DNA of 13,694 nucleotides from Bacteroidales bacterium. GTDB lineage: Bacteria > Bacteroidota > Bacteroidia > Bacteroidales > NBLH01. Where the stretch lies: contig JAOZNO010000023.1 of NCBI GenBank assembly GCA_029933755.1, positions 1 through 13,694 of the forward strand. The letters are read 5' to 3'. A program made the position numbers and the translations under genes. The notes below the pieces were generated by a model that saw only the letters and a program-made list of their open reading frames with translations, did no database searches and was not told the DNA's origin. Shown piece by piece: positions 13,523 to 13,694 of the stretch (its first letter is position 1; each line of letters opens with the position of its first letter).

Positions 13523-13694
13523 TTAGTGCCTGAACGGAAACTAAGTGTTTGGATGGGAGATTTCAAGTTTGAGGCTTGTGAAATATTAAAAATCAGGAGT
13601 TTACTTTTGTAAATGCGATGTACTGAGCTTGTCGAAGCAATTGATTTTTAAGATGAGCATAACGAAGAAATTGGAATTTCCGGTCAAACACTAA
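13523..13694. repeat. 172-bp element with 18-bp terminal inverted repeats
   Basis: TTAGTGCCTGAACGGAAA (13523-13540) and the reverse complement of the last 18 bases (13677-13694) match at 15 of 18 positions. A perfect internal pair TTAAAAATCA (13586-13595) and TGATTTTTAA (13642-13651) lies inside, together with CTGAGCTTGTCGAAG (13623-13637), a string I recall as common in dispersed Bacteroidota intergenic repeats. It is MITE-like and non-coding. The right end coincides with the window edge, so its flank cannot be inspected. Confidence 0.6.

Larger units (their letters stand above)
13368..13694. other. Non-coding tail with two inverted-repeat elements
   Basis: No credible gene is seen in the last 327 bases. 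They hold two independent folded repeat units (13386-13504 and 13523-13694) with a small perfect hairpin between them (CTAATTA 13508-13514, TAATTAG 13520-13526). No T-tract terminator for the CNNM gene is obvious, so one or both elements may serve that role. Confidence 0.65.

Noticed and set aside
13386..13694. Possible CRISPR array or tandem repeats
   Set aside because: The repeats are inverted, not regularly spaced direct repeats, and there are no spacers.

Overview
The window looks like an ordinary chromosomal segment of an AT-rich member of the Bacteroidota (Bacteroidales/Marinilabiliales type). Supporting signs are lipoprotein signal peptides ending in a Cys after I/V-S, weak or absent Shine-Dalgarno sequences, a type III pantothenate kinase, an LptC-like lipoprotein next to a TPR protein and an outer-membrane barrel, and short inverted-repeat elements between genes. 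No tRNA, rRNA, CRISPR array, complete insertion sequence or phage gene was seen.

Left half (minus strand, about 1-6945). Reading with transcription: a stand-alone CheY-like receiver protein (6945-6553), a DUF4140/DUF4139 exported protein (6283-4649), then a compact ABC-importer operon. The operon encodes a lipoprotein solute-binding protein (4564-3560), a fused two-domain permease (3575-2004, 16-nt overlap), a short ATPase (1960-1235) and a jelly-roll-like lipoprotein (1218-490) only 16 nt behind the ATPase. The importer has Fe(III)/Fbp-type architecture. However, the binding protein has Gly-Leu-Thr-Asp-Thr-Asp-Asp-Ala where ferric-binding proteins carry their Tyr pair, so iron should not be assumed as its cargo. 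Further left is a 341-bp non-coding region built of two CTAG-bounded inverted-repeat elements, and then a truncated zinc-ribbon gene at the window edge.

Right half (plus strand, 7225-13367). This is a cell-envelope cluster: coaX, an outer-membrane beta-barrel protein (17-nt overlap with coaX), a TPR protein, a strong intrinsic terminator, an LptC-like lipoprotein, a 57-aa two-helix membrane protein, and a CNNM/CorC family protein whose TTG start overlaps the small gene's stop (TTGA). CoaX makes 4'-phosphopantothenate for CoA; the LptC-like protein and barrel belong to outer-membrane assembly; the CNNM protein is an inner-membrane protein with a CBS pair, probably in ion handling.

After 13367 the last 327 bp are non-coding and hold two separate inverted-repeat elements (13386-13504 and 13523-13694), the second ending exactly at the window edge. 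The best candidates for something undescribed are the three small repeat elements, the stem-loop just upstream of coaX, the lipoprotein attached to the ABC operon, and the small membrane gene coupled to the CNNM gene. I do not see a clear new multi-gene system.
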